From: Linyphia triangularis
Lineage: Eukaryota > Arthropoda > Arachnida > Araneae > Linyphiidae
Assembly: GCA_963978545.1 (NCBI GenBank)
Contig: OZ021727.1
Span: 50,528,487 to 50,592,486 of the forward strand
Reading direction: 5' to 3'
DNA length: 64,000 bases
A model generated the notes under the pieces. The model did no database searches and was not told the origin of the DNA. It was given only the letters and a program-made list of their open reading frames with translations. Each line of letters starts with the position of its first letter. Positions within the stretch are counted from its first letter, which is position 1. The position numbers were made by a program, and so were the translations under genes. Of this stretch, positions 21,823 through 33,670 are shown piece after piece.

Positions 21823-23365
21823 CACTGGTGTGCAAAACTTAAGCAACAGGTTTTTTTTTTGCCATAACTCCACGAGAAATCATCTGAGAGACATGAAATT
21901 CAAAAATGAGGGAGAGTATTATGTACGTAAAGGATGACGAAAGTATTGGCGCTGAAAAAGGAATACAATGCATACGGTATGAAATCAAACAAGCCTTATT
22001 GAACGCATATATCGTGACTAATGATTGTCTATCCAAGAGGAAGAACAACAAGCAGATGTTCCTTAATAGGGGATATGCCCTCCCCTCATTGCAATGGTTG
22101 CTTCGCACCGTCTCCGCGTACTCAGAACCAGCTGGTGCAATATTTCTTGCTGTAGGAGTGCCCATTCCTCAATCAGCATCTGTTTGAGTTGTTGGGTGTT
22201 CTCCGGAAGATGTAAGCGTGCTGCAATGCATCTCCCCAAAGCATTCCACACATGTTCGATGGGATTTAAATCTGGGGAGTACGCTGGCCAATCCATTCGA
22301 GTGATATCTTCACTTTCCAATAGCTCCTCAACAGCAAGAGTCTGATGTGGCCGTTCATTGTCATCCATAAAAATGAAGTCTGGGCCAATGGCACATCGGA
22401 ACAGACGCACATGGGGAAAGAGTACCTCCTCACAATAGCGATCCCCGGTTACAGACCCTCTGTCGAAAACGTGGATCTCAGTTTGCCCGTTCAGCATAAT
22501 GCATCCCCAGACAAGAACTCCAGGACCACCGTTACGGTGTCTTTGCTTGATGTTACTGGGATAAAACCGGGTCCCGACCTCTCTCCAAATCAAAACGCGT
22601 TGAGAATCGCTTCCGGTACTGAACAGACTCTCATCCGTAAAGAGGACACGACTCTATTGATCAGTTGTCCAGTTTTTGTGCTCTCTGCACCACTGTAAAC
22701 GGTGGCATCGGTGGCCAACTTTCAACGGGAGGCAGCGTTCAGGACGGCAGGCGAATAGGCTCCCTTTGTGAAGGCGTCTGGCCACAGTAAACCGCGACAC
22801 TTGTCGCCCCGTCGCTGTACAGAGTTGCTGAGCAATGGCGCTTGCTGACTGCTGTCGGCCTCTTTTCGCCTGCAGGACGATATATCGGTCACCCCTTGCA
22901 GTTGTCGTCCTCGGGCGGCCATCACCAACCTTTTTAACAGCTGAACCTGTGGTTTGGAACGCTTTCCAAGCGCGATAAACGACACTTTTGTTGATACCGA
23001 ACTCTGCAGCTACACTGGTGACAGTATGCCCCTCATCCAGCTTTCCGATCATTCTTCCACGTGTGAAGTCGTACAGGTGATTTCTTCTAACCATATTTCA
23101 CGAATTGACTCACTGGCACTTGCAGCGAATATGTTGAATTGCGTCTCCGTCCTTCCTTTTATTCTACTGTTGAGCTGTGCGCGCCGACATCACGCGTTTT
23201 GCGTACGCTCACGTCGCCTCTGACGCTTCGTTCCTGATATTTGCATACGCATGACGTTTCTACTGACTTACGTGTTCATTGTACTAATCTCCAGACCTCC
23301 TTTTCTGCAATTTCATGGCTATCTGCTAAATTTTTACATTGTTGCTTAAGTTTTGCACACTAGTG
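21823..23365 (-). mobile_element. Tc1/mariner-family transposon, 1.54 kb
   Basis: TIRs of about 26 bp, CACTGGTGTGCAAAACTTAA at the left and the complement of CACTAGTGTGCAAAACTTAA at the right, are flanked by TA on both sides (21,821-21,822; 23,366-23,367), the Tc1 target. One transposase occupies the minus strand. Size, TIR style and protein agree with Tc1. Confidence 0.93.
22063..23094 (-). pseudogene. Tc1 transposase with a single amber codon
   Basis: The frame from ATG 23,094 (MVRRNHLYDFTRGRM) carries the N-terminal paired-like helix-turn-helix DNA-binding regions. After NWTTDQ a TAG at 22,654-22,656 interrupts it where Tc1 proteins usually have Trp. The same frame continues with FTDES (first Asp), FMDDNERPH (second Asp) and DLNPIEHVWN (Glu), so the DDE triad is intact. 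The C-terminus ends MRGGHIPY at 22,063. Length with the stop ignored is about 343 codons, normal for Tc1. A single substitution separates this from an open frame, so the copy looks young. Confidence 0.9.
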
Positions 23366-23369
23366 TAAA

Positions 23370-23816
23370 ATATACATTACAATATAATTGAATGCAGTTA
23401 CTCATGGCTAAAAGGCAAAAAATTCACACAGCATACGTTTATGTCGCAGGGAGATGATAAAAACGGAGATTTGATCAAATCCCTAAGGTAGATGATCAAT
23501 TCACGGAAGATGTTAAAATTACAACTCTGTAGGGTGATTTTACTAAAGAAAGTTAGTGATTTGATCAAATCCCTGAAGTGTTTTATTGAAAATATGAAAT
23601 AATATTGTTTCGATATTTTTAAAAACAAAAAGGATATGTATTTTTGGTGAAATATTAAACATATTTTGTGAATGTAATTAATTCATTCATTCTTATTAAA
23701 ACACTTTGTTGATTGAAATAACGTCTGACTGAATGCTTCGTTGAATCTTAAAAAAACAATACTGTTTGTTGGCATTGTCAAGCAGTTAGAGTTAAAATTT
23801 ACATATTGTTAAGAAT
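23370..23816. other. Non-coding stretch
   Basis: Contains GATTTGATCAAATCCCT twice (about 23,470 and 23,560) but no gene-like signal. Confidence 0.4.
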
Positions 23817-24260
23817 TTTTCCACTGAGGCAATGATGGCACAGTTTTTAAGATAAAAACTAGTATTTATTCACTTCAGAAAACTCACAAAATTTATTCAA
23901 AGGCAACAGTGTAATCACTCTCAAGCTTCAACAAAAACAACTTTGAATACAGCGATTATACAAGCTCACTCCAATAAGTAAAGAAAGCGATCAGCTTTCA
24001 TCGAAGTCCGATTGTCAATCTGAAAACTTTCTCAATCTGCGGTCTTATATATGCATGAGCGTGGGAACATTCTCGAAACATCCAGCCAACTCGACAAATA
24101 AAAGAAACATCTCGAAATTTCTCGATTGCTTTAGGTGCTGCCACCTTTTTCTAACCTGTATAATCGCTGTTAAAAAAATAAAATAAGATAAAATAAATTA
24201 CAATAGAATTTTAAAATAATACGTCTCTATTTACACTATATACAGACAATTTGTGCAACA
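23817..24260 (-). repeat. 3' LTR of the minus-strand Gypsy element
   Basis: On the minus strand it begins TGTTGCACAAATTGTC and ends in TTCTTAACA. A purine-rich tract (AAGAAGGAGGAAA on the minus strand) lies immediately upstream at 24,261-24,273, as expected for the plus-strand primer. Confidence 0.88.
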
Positions 24261-24319
24261 TTTCCTCCTTCTTAAAGACTGCACGTCCCGGGCAGTGAAG
24301 TCTTTAAGTGGAAGGCCAT

Positions 24320-24900
24320 TCAATCACTTCTACCATAATATGGGGCTAGCCTATTGTAATGTACAACTCTAGGTTTACAGGAAGGTGTACGTTGAATCCT
24401 TACCAAGACGTCGTTAATCTTCTTAAGGACCACATACGGCCCTTCCCAGTTATTCTGGAGCTTAGGGGAAAGTCCTTTCCGACGTTTCGGGTTCCATAAC
24501 CACACCTTGTAACCTTCCTGTAATGAACGGTCCGTGGCTTTGGCATCGTATCGGATTTTCATGCGGTCCGTCATGATGTTGATTCAATCTCTGGCGAACC
24601 GATGTATGGCTTCCAAACGTGCCTGGAGATCGTGTAGAAACTGGACAGGCGAGGAAGGGTTGTCCGGTGGTCGTCCAAAGAGGAGGTTGCAGGGGAGCCT
24701 AAGGTCTCTTCCAAACATCTTTAGAGATGGAGAAAATCCGGTGGTCTCGTGAATTGAACTCCCGTATGCCAACAAAAGTGGTGAAAGTTTCTGATCCCCA
24801 TCTTGCTGGTTACATAATTTTGAGATTAGTTGTTGATTAGAGAACGCGGGTGTTCCAAATTTCAACTCCGTTTTAGATGAACGTCGTCTGCTCTCCGGAC
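24320..24900 (-). pseudogene. Integrase C-terminal fragment of Gypsy Pol
   Basis: Minus-strand reading gives SPLLLAYGSSIHETTGFSPS, MFGRDLRLPCNLLFG and a stop near 24,584. In the same frame VWLWNPKRRKGLSPKLQNNW and GPYVVLKKINDVLVRIQRT then run to YYGRSD at 24,320. These are the tail of the integrase core and its C-terminal DNA-binding region. The in-frame TGA and the missing catalytic core make it non-functional. Confidence 0.8.
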
Positions 24901-25271
24901 ATGAACTTCCGGAAAGAGCGTTCCCATTCCCATTCAACCGAACATCATCTTCATTAAGCTTATCTGTGATTGCTGTCGGAATCATCCGCGTGTGCAGCTG
25001 ATCGATCCCGGGACCTCCGTTCGATACTTGCAACAGGAGCATGGGTGCCGATTCCCTCTTCACTAACGTTGTTCAGTCCCACACTAACCACTTCCTGGGA
25101 GGGTTTCATCAACGTTGCTTTCTTCGGTTCTCTTTCCGGGGCTGGAGAGGTACTTTTCATAGATGTGGACTCTGTCCCTCCAAATCTGGAGATATCTCGC
25201 GAACTCTACAGCATTCTCTATGACATTGTCTTCATGAGCCATAATCAGATATGCGCACAGCTCTTTCATGT
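24901..25271 (-). other. Residual Gypsy interior without recognisable Pol domain
   Basis: The frame near 25,084-25,284 is open (KELCAYLIMAHEDNV) and acidic, but I recognise no RT, RNase H or integrase motif. The missing 2-3 kb of Pol was probably lost by deletion around this segment. Confidence 0.4.
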
Positions 25272-25870
25272 CTAGATCGTGCAAAGTAACTTCGCCTCTC
25301 CATGTTTGCAGCTTGTTTTCTCAAAATTCAGCGTAATTCCATTTTTCTTCAAAAAGTCTAGTCCGAGAATGTACGGATCTACAATTTCGGCAACATAAAC
25401 GGTGTTCTTGTAGGTGTTAAATCCAAAGGCAATGTCCACTTCCAATTTCCCGTGTACGGAGATACTACCACCAGACACAGTTTGTAGTGAAACAGAGGGC
25501 GCTGTGTAGAGGTTGTTGTTTGTTGGTTGTTTTCAGATTATCTGGCACCGTCAGCAACACGAGGGCTATAATGCACCGAAACATTCGTCATTAGACAAGT
25601 CAACATACATTTACAAACACCCATGCCTTACACGGAACTCGAACCCGCAACCTCGTGGTCTAGAAGCTAGCACGCTAACCACTATACCGTTTGGTCGGCG
25701 CTCTGTAGAGGAGTCGGCTGTTTAGGCGACGAGCCACGTCCGTCCTTACGATCGCTACGTTCGCTCCCGAATCGACGATTAGACGACATGGAGTTCCATT
25801 GATCTCCCTCTTCACGAATAAACCCTGGTTTCCTCCTTGACGGGATGAAACGTGGAAACGACTGGTCGGG
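25272..25870 (-). pseudogene. Gypsy aspartic protease, split by a SINE
   Basis: The active-site region LIVDSGANVAIV lies at about 25,740-25,790 on the minus strand. The flap/C-terminal part (VYVAEIVDPYILGLDFLKKN) lies at 25,272-25,478. The SINE at 25,513-25,697 and its 14-bp duplication interrupt the domain, so the protease insertion post-dates integration of the LTR element. Confidence 0.82.
25513..25697 (-). mobile_element. tRNA-derived SINE, copy 3 (nested in Gypsy)
   Basis: Full head-to-tail copy on the minus strand, from CCGACCAAACGGTATAGTGG to CAACCAACAAACAACAA. The flanking 14-bp duplication GCGCTSTGTAGAGG (25,499-25,512 and 25,698-25,711) differs at one base. Confidence 0.88.
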
Positions 25871-25879
25871 GCTTCACCT

Positions 25880-27286
25880 GTTCAACATTGCAGCTTCTGC
25901 CCTGCGAGATGGCATCTTCTTAGATTCAGTTGTTGAGATTCCGTGTTAGTGTTATTCCTTCTCTTTTTCCAATCAAGGCAGTTACGTCGTAGATACCCTT
26001 CCCGTTTGCAGTGCCAGCAAATAACTCTTGTCTTTCGATCCCTGGCTCCAGGATAGCTTCTTATCATTCTATCAATTTTGCTTTCTAGTTCTTGAAGCTT
26101 GCTGGTGATGAGGTCAGATGAATCCTCTGCTGATGCACCACACACATATTGTCGGCCTTTTCCAGAAGCTAGCTGCGCAGCTTCCACTCTCATAGCGTAC
26201 ACGAGGGCAGACTTCAGGTTTTTGTTTTGGTATAAACTTACCGCCTGCTGCGCATCGAGATCTTGAATAGTGTCGATGAAATACTGCAGAGAAAGATCGT
26301 CTCGTACATCCGTAGGACAATCTGGAAACGCCAGAATTGATAGTCTCTATATCAGTGGCTAATTCCTGAAGATATTCTTCGGCCTTCTGCCACCTCGTTT
26401 TCAGTTTCAGCCTACTATAATCTTTTAGATGCTGCTCCCCAAACCTCAACTCCAACGCACTTGCCAGCGACACAAATTATTCCAGCTTCTCTTCAGGTAG
26501 TGTCTGTAAAATGTCAGCAGCTTCACCTCGAAGAGATGCTGCGAGATGGAATGCTTTCGAAGTATCGTCCCATTCATTCGCAGAAGCAATCATTTCAAAC
26601 TGCGTTTGATAAACGCGCCAAGACGACCTCCCATCAAAAGTGGCCACTTTGATGTTGGTAAGTGGCGCAATAAAGGGAGTGGAAACATTATCCCAATTAG
26701 GCGTTGCAATGGTCACAGATTCACGAGTTTCTATTTTCCGTAGTCTTTCTTCTACAGCTTCATGAAACTTTTCCTGCTCCTCCTTCATGGTGGAAACTTT
26801 GTCTCCTAAGTTGTTCACTTTTCCGTTAAACTCCTCAAACTTTTCATCAACTTCCTTTCTAACTGCATTGAACACTTCTTCTTTCACGGATTGCAGAACA
26901 TTTGAGGTAGTTTCTATTATGGTTGATTCCACCATTGAGGCTAGCTCTATCTTCATTTCTTCTTTGATTTCATTCACTGCTGCAGATGTTGTTTCACACT
27001 TGTATGGTAAAGCTTTAATGTCCGATGATGTAGCTTCTTGCAAAACTTTAATGTCACCCTTAATCGCGGCAGCGAATTCAGCATTTGTAGATTCTTGACG
27101 GGCTTGACCGAAAGCAATCGTAGCGAGAAGTTCGGCTTTCATTTCGGTTGCGGTTGTTTCTTGGCAGGCTTTCGTTTCGGCTGCGGCGGTTTCTTAGCAG
27201 GCTTTCATTTCGGCTGCGGCGGTTTCTTGGCAAGTTTTAATTCCGGCAATCATTTCCATTAATTGCTTCATTTGCTCTTCCATCAT
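25880..27286 (-). pseudogene. Gypsy Gag, inactivated
   Basis: The ATG at 27,286 starts MMEEQMKQLMEMIAG. Three copies of an ETAAAEMKAC-type repeat follow, the first ending at a TAA. A long heptad-like coiled coil runs to about 26,760. The capsid-like segment includes VATFDGRSSWRVYQTQFEM and FHLAASLRGEAADILQ, a pattern I associate with arthropod Gypsy Gag. A TAA at 26,477-26,479 and a frameshift near 26,340-26,380 break the rest. The nucleocapsid end keeps one CCHC-type knuckle, CWHCKREGYLRRNC, though with Tyr rather than the usual His at one position. Confidence 0.82.
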
Positions 27287-27336
27287 TCCTCTAGTTGTCG
27301 GCTTTCAAACTGTTATAACCCTATTTCTGACACCAC

Positions 27337-27785
27337 TGTTACGAATTTTTCCACTGAGGCAATGATGGCATAGTTTTTAAGATAAAAACTACTATTTATT
27401 CACTTCAGAAAACTCACAAAATTTATTCAAAGGCAACAGTGTAATCACTCTCAAGCTTCAACAAAAACAACTTCGAATACAGCGATTATACAAGCTCACT
27501 CCAATAGGTAAACAAAGCGATTAGCTTTCATCGAAGTCCGAAGTCAATCTGAAAACTTGCTCAATCTGCGGTCTTATATATGCATGAGCGTGGGAACATT
27601 TTCGAAACATCCCAACTCGACAAATAAAAGAAACATCTCGAAATTTCTCGATTGCTTTAGGTGTTGCCACCTTTTTCTAACTTGTATTTTCGCTGTTAAT
27701 GAATGAAATATGATAAAATAAATTACAATAGAATTTTAAAATAATACGTCACTATTTACACTATATACAGACAATTTGTGCAACA
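27337..27785 (-). repeat. 5' LTR of the minus-strand Gypsy element
   Basis: Same as 23,817-24,260 apart from scattered substitutions and small indels. Directly inside it, on the minus strand, GTGGTGTCAGAAATAGGG (27,319-27,336) looks like the primer-binding site. Confidence 0.88.
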
Positions 27786-30091
27786 TTATGTACTGAGGAT
27801 ATATATAAACAGCGTGTGCCCGTATAACCTGTCCGATTTTTATTTTTTGTCACCGTTGGTCCTAGATGCATAGTCCTAATTGAATAAATGTTTTAAATCG
27901 TTAAAATATTTTTACTGAATAGCTTTTATGTTAGCAAAGGGGTTGGTATAAAAATTACTGATTGTAAATTTTTATACGGTCTCCAGTTCCCCCAAATCGC
28001 ATTTAGAAAAATGTTGCCTAGGAAAAAACATTTCAAATAAAAAAAAATTGGAATTTGTTTCGATCAATAGACATGGTGGAGTTTAAAATTTTAACACAAT
28101 TTGGGGGGGGGGGGGCGTACATAAATTGAAATGAGAAAATTTCGTTTTATCGGAATAACAACGAGCTTCTAGACTAGGTTTGACTATGGCAAAAAAAAAA
28201 AAAGTTGCAAATTGTACAACGCATAATAAACAGCGAACAAACTTTTAAACAATTTTATTTAAGTAATTTTAAATAATAACATAATCAGAAAGCAGCGCTT
28301 TTTGCTAACACAAACAAAAATAAAAGGTGGTAGAAATGAAAAAAGTAAAAAGTAAAAATAATCTCTTTCTTAATTTCATATGCTCGAAGTGTTTTCCTTA
28401 AAAAAAAATCAAAACTGTCCGCCCGGGTCAGACACAGGGCACAGGTTCTTGTGAGTGGAATTTTTTCGTTTTTCAAACTAACCATGTTGCTAAATACAGC
28501 TGCAACTTCAAATAAACAAGTTATGACCTTTTAAGCGAAAGCAAGAAAATGTGATTTAATAATCCTTGTTAAAGAACTTAATTGTTCCTGAGCATGCGAA
28601 AATTGCACAGATGAATAAATTAATTACGGTATCGAGTGATTATTCTACAGAAATCATTAAAGATATGTTAGTTACGATTGTAAGCAAACGTGAGGAAAGG
28701 ATATCGCTTATGAATGATGCTGAACCACGATTCGAATTAAAGCTGTGTCAACGAGGTAAACATTGTTGAAGGGAATATTTTCGCGCCAATTATTGGGAAC
28801 AAGTACCAGGAGCGAATGCGAAGCAAACACGAACGGAAGTTGGTGAGAGTGCGAGCAAGGAAAGAGTCACTTAATATTTTACTAAAATGTATGCATTTCG
28901 CAATTTCTCAATTTAGTAATATTTTTTCCATTAGCCCAAATGTTTAGTAATTTTCAAAAATTTTGTTAGAAAATGTAAAAACATCCTATTGCACAACCTT
29001 TGAAATATCACCTATTTCCTTTCGCCAAAGGGTTTAAAAGTTTTTACATACCTTACAATCTTTCTGAAAATGTTCTTATCTTGAGCTAGTATTACAGTCA
29101 AGTAAGCTCTGATTTGACGAGAACCATTATATAGCGATTAAGATTTTGGATGATTTCCTGTATTAGGTGACTTCGGCTATTTTCTTAATATCTTTGTAAG
29201 TAATACGAACTGATAGTTAGTACTGAATCACGATACCGATTCCATATGTGTTGATTGGAGATTGGAGGGAAAGAAGGAATTGGTCAAGAGCAGCTGTATC
29301 TATCTGCTTAGTGCTTGGTCTATCTTTCTTTAGTCAGTTTTCGAACTGTACACATTTTTGAAGAGAGTGTCATGATTAAGAAGTTAAGTTTTATCATAAG
29401 AAAATAAAAGTTTGATTTTATACAAGTTCGAGAATTACGTAAAAACTGATAAAATCTGCAGAAAATATTACTTTTCTTCCTCTACGGTTTCGAAGCTGTT
29501 GAAGAACTAAAAAAAAGAAAGAAAAAGGAAAAGGAAAAAAAAAGAAAAAAGAATGATTGAAATAAGAAGAATGAATGAAAGAAGAATGGTTGTAGGCAAT
29601 GTAAGAAACTATTCGAATGTCTTTGATCTATTTTGGTCCTTTTAGATTTACAGATTTTTTCTTACAAAAGTACCCTAGTAACCCTCCGACTGATAGGATC
29701 AATCTTCCATCTCTCTCGATTAGCTTGGGCGATGTTAACATTTCTGCATCGCGATATATCGGGAAGCAAACATCACGATGTCACGATATATCGCGATGTT
29801 AACTATAGATATTGTAAAATTTTATTAAATTCATGTATGGAAGGTTATTTTAAATAACATGAGCAGCGACAAAATTATTTTCAGGGGGATACACAACGCA
29901 CCCGAGGAGTATAAGCTGTTTTTTTTATTTTTTATTTTGGTTTAATCTGGATTTTTCAATTTCTCTATCTTAAGGAAATTTTTCTTCGTTATTATCCAGC
30001 AAAGGGGGGGGAGGGGCAAGTGCACCTCCTTTCACCCTCCTGGGGGCGCCCATGTGTGTAATTGCCCTATCGCTTGTCTTCAACTAATAAA
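27786..30091. other. Non-coding stretch
   Basis: AT-rich, with homopolymer runs (G near 28,105, A near 28,190) and a purine-rich tract near 29,505-29,590. Near 29,724-29,805 there is a GCTTGGGCGATGT/ATCGCGATATATCG block that recurs inverted near 36,134-36,242. Short frames have no recognisable domain. Confidence 0.45.
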
Positions 30092-30263
30092 CAGTCAAAC
30101 TCCGTTAATGCGAAATGGCTTAACATGAAATCCCGCTTAACACGAAGTTAAAGCAAGTCTCTGTAGTTAAAACATAACATTAATTTATTCACTTAACACG
30201 AAATTCGGTTAAAGCGAACAATTTCAGCTGCCCCATTGATTTCACGTTAACGGGGTTTGACTA
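30092..30263. mobile_element. pogo-like MITE, about 172 bp
   Basis: Termini CAGTCAAACTCCGTTAATGC and the complement of TAGTCAAACCCCGTTAACGT form inverted repeats. Inside are alternating AACACGAAnTT and TTAAnGCGAA boxes. The CAGTCAAAC-type end is typical of pogo/Tigger-related MITEs. A similar right end (GTTAATAGGGTTTGACTGTA) appears near 36,633-36,652. Confidence 0.65.
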
Positions 30264-31115
30264 TAGCATATCACCTAAGTTGAATTTGGATTTGAACCGG
30301 ACGTATCAAGGACAGCAGTGTAACGTAGTCAAATGGAGTCCTTACGCAAATCATTTTTCGATCCAAAAAAAACTTTTATGCTTAGCAATTAAAAAACATT
30401 AAAAATAAAAAATAAATTTTGGATTGAGTAATTAATCTCATGGAAATAAATAAACTTTATTCAAATTGTACTAACTATAAAAATTTATAAAGCATTTATT
30501 TACTTACCAGGCAGAAGAGAAAATCTTTCAACTTAAATAGAAAAAAATCGTTTATATGTAATCGTTTATACGAACTAGAGAAACAACTGTCCATGTGCTA
30601 GTTCACATTGATTTTGGCAGATATAACAAACAGCTCATAGTAATAAATAACCAGATTAACTTAACTGGGTAAAAACTAGACATAAATTACCGCGGCCGAA
30701 TGGTGCAATCTCCTTGCGTTAATAAATAAAGCAAAATAAAATAATAGCAAGATAAAAAAATCTTGAAGTTAATATAAAAGATTGCAAAATACAAAAGTGT
30801 AATATTTTATTCCTTCCAAGTTAGAGAAATAATAAAGGAAAAAAAATCAAAAATGAAACACAAAAAGTGTAGGAAATGCTCAATTGAATTCCGAAAATAG
30901 ACATCAAGGTCTTATATCTGATGACTATTAAATAAAAATCAAAACGTTTTCCAAGTGTTGAGAGAACAACATAAATAATGTTCAAACAATAAATAGAATA
31001 CTTCTTTTATGAAATCTCCAATATTACTAGACTGCTGGCGTCACCTCGCAGTTTCAATACTCATCCCACATGCGTAAGTGGATACAATTACCACGATACG
31101 GTTTTTTCTGATGAA
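30264..31115. other. Non-coding stretch
   Basis: Very AT-rich; no coding or repeat structure recognised. Confidence 0.4.
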
Positions 31116-31207
31116 ATATTAGACTGAGAGGCGACTGCAAATTTTGGACCTCATCGAACATCACTCTGAAACTCATATGGAATGTAGAGTTATGCTAGCT
31201 GATTAAC

Positions 31208-32870
31208 AATCGCGTGGTCTGCCGAAGCGCATTTGGCCGGAAGTGTCCGAAAAGCGTGACCGAAAGTGCAATTTTTGGAGCCCAAAATACCTCATCGAAC
31301 ATCACTCTGAAATTCACAGGGAATGAAGAGAATTACCTACCGAGTAAGAATCACTTGGTCTGCCGAACCGCATTTGGCCGGAACTGTCCGGCAGACCAAT
31401 CCGAAAGTGCACTTTTTGGAGCCCAAAATACCTCATCGAACATCACTCTGAAATTCACAGGGAATGAAGAGAATTACCTACCGAGCAAGAATCACTTGGT
31501 CTGCCGCACCGCATTTGGCCGGAACTGTCCGGCAGACCAATCCGAAAGTGCACTTTTTGGAGCCCAAAATACCTCATCGAACATCACTCTGAAATTCACA
31601 GGGAATGAAGAGAATTACCTACCGAGTAAGAATCACTTGGTCTGCCGAACCGCATTTGGCCGGAACTGTCCGGCAGACCAATCCGAAAGTGCACTTTTTG
31701 GAGCCCAAAATACCTCATCGAACATCACTCTGAAATTCACAGGGAATGAAGAGAATTACCTACCGAGCAAGAATCACTTGGTCTGCCGCACCGCATTTGG
31801 CCGGAACTGTCCGGCAGACCAATCCGAAAGTGCACTTTTTTGGAGCCCAAAATACCTCATCGAACATCACTCTGAAATTCACAGGGAATGAAGAGAATTA
31901 CCTACCGAGTAAGAATCACTTGGTCTGCCGAACCGCATTTGGCCGGAACTGTCCGGCAGACCAATCCGAAAGTGCACTTTTTGGAGCCCAAAATACCTCA
32001 TCGAACATCACTCTGAAATTCACAAGGAATGAAGAGAATTACCTACCGAGTAAGAATCACTTGGTCTGCCGAACCGCATTTGGCCGGAACTGTCCGGCAG
32101 ACCAATCCGAAAGTGCACTTTTTGGAGCCCAAAATACCTCATCGAACATCACTCTGAAATTCATAGGGAATGAAGAGAATTACCTACCGAGTAAGAATCA
32201 CTTGGTCTGCCGCACCGCATTTGGCCGGAACTGTCCGGCAGACCAATCCGAAAGTGTACTTTTTGGAGCCCAAAATACCTCATCGAACATCACTCTGAAA
32301 TTCACAAGGAATGAAGAGAATTACCTACCGAGTAAGAATCACTTGGTCTGCCGAACCGCATTTGGCCGGAACTGTCCGGCAGACCAATCCGAAAGTGCAC
32401 TTTTTGGAGCCCAAAATACCTCATCGAACATCACTCTGAAATTCACAGGGGAAGAAGAGAATTACCTACCGAGTAAGAATCACTTGGTCTGCCGAACCGC
32501 ATTTGGCCGGAACTGTCCGGCAGACCTTTCCGAAAGTGCACTTTTTGGAGCCCAAAATACCTCATCGAACATCACTCTGAAATTCACCGGAAATGAAGAG
32601 AATTACCTACCGAGTAAGAATCACTTGGTCTGCCGAACCGCTTTTGGCCGGAACTGTCCGGCAGACCAATTCGAAAGTGCAATTTTTGGGGCCAAAAATA
32701 CCTCATCGAACATCACTCTGAAATTCACAGAGAATGAAGAGAATTACCTAACGAGTAAGAATCACTAGGTCTGCCGAACCGCATTTGGCTGGAACTGTCC
32801 GGCGGACCAATCCAAAAGTGCACTTTTTGTGTGCCAATATACCTCATCGAACATCACTCTGAAATTCACA
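31208..32870 (+). repeat. 141-bp tandem array, 12 units, continuously open in frame
   Basis: Units start at 31,208, 31,349, 31,490, 31,631, 31,772, 31,914, 32,055, 32,196, 32,337, 32,478, 32,619 and 32,760. All but the fifth are 141 bp (47 codons); the fifth has one extra T in a T-run and is 142 bp. Because 141 is divisible by three, frames of 225 and 340 codons result, repeating FGRNCPADQSESALFGAQ and TSSNITLKFTGNEENYLPSK. Each unit holds GGTCTGCCG and its complement CGGCAGACC, able to form a 9-bp stem. No signal peptide, promoter or start context suggests translation. Confidence 0.9.
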
Positions 32871-32871
32871 T

Positions 32872-33525
32872 AGACTGAGAGGCGACTGCAATTTTTGGAC
32901 CTCATCGAACATCATTCTGAATTTTTTATAGAAATTGGAGAAAAGTGAGTAGATTACGAATCCACTGGTCTGCCGTGACAAAAATGGCCGAAACTGGTTA
33001 AAAATTGATTTTTAATAAGTTGAACGAAATCCAATTGCCAAATGCGCCTTAACTTGCCAAATAATGAAAAAACATTTTTCTTTTGTAACCCTCACTCTTT
33101 AATTTTCAATTAAGAAGGTTGCAGAAGATTCAGATATCTGGCGACGGTCTACTTGCATCTATTAAAATGGGGCCAAGTTGGCAAAACATATTACTTCACT
33201 TATGACGTAACTGATGTCGCCAATTTGGCTTACTTTTAAAAGATATAAGTTTTCCGAGCCAAAGATCAGAAATCGTTTACGCTTTTTCTCATTGAAAATC
33301 AAAATGAAGTGGGTTGCCAGACGAATAAGTTTGTTCTATTTTTGGCAAGTTATGACAGATTTGGCAATCGGATTTTAGTTCAACTCATTCCAAATCGATT
33401 ATGGATCAGTTTTGGCCATTTTTGCCACGGCAGACCAGTGGATTCCTAATCTACTCACTTTTCTCCAATTTCTATAAAAAATTCAGAATTATGTTCGATG
33501 GGGTCCAAAATTTGCAGTGGCCTAT
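32872..33525. repeat. Inner inverted-repeat module of the foldback element
   Basis: It starts again with GACTGAGAGGCGACTGCAAT and ends with the near-complement (GGTCCAAAATTTGCAGTGGC). The arms share AATTGGAGAAAAGTGAGTAG and CCACTGGTCTGCCGTG. The centre includes CATATTACTTCACTTATGACG. It resembles a short version of the whole element sitting between the two arrays. Confidence 0.65.
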
Positions 33526-33670
33526 TGGGCTAACAGGGAATAAAGACAATTACCTACCGAGTAAGAATCAAATGGTCTGCCGAACCGCATTTGGCCGGAT
33601 TTGTCCGGTAGACCAATCCGCAAGCGCAGCTTTGGGGGTACCTAAAGACGTATCGTATATCACTTAATTA
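33526..33670 (+). repeat. Isolated diverged 141-bp unit
   Basis: GACAATTACCTACCGAGTAA and GGTCTGCCGAACCGCATTTG match the array unit, followed by a diverged end (GCTTTGGGGGTACC). It lies inside the spacer, just after the inner module. Confidence 0.7.

Larger units (their letters stand above)
23817..27785 (-). mobile_element. Ty3/Gypsy LTR element, internally deleted (3.97 kb)
   Basis: Two LTRs of about 445 bp, roughly 95% identical by eye, bound an interior read on the minus strand. It has Gag, zinc knuckle, protease (with a SINE inside) and the end of integrase, but no RT, RNase H or integrase core. The total length is well below that of a complete Gypsy element. No convincing target duplication was found. 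Confidence 0.88.

Noticed and set aside
22345..22698. 117-codon plus-strand frame
   Set aside because: Antisense shadow of the Tc1 transposase.
31214..32768. Long plus-strand frames of 225 and 340 codons as a repetitive secreted or silk-like protein
   Set aside because: The frame is open only because the 141-bp unit is a multiple of three. It shifts at one homopolymer, is mirrored by an inverted array, and has no signal peptide or start context.
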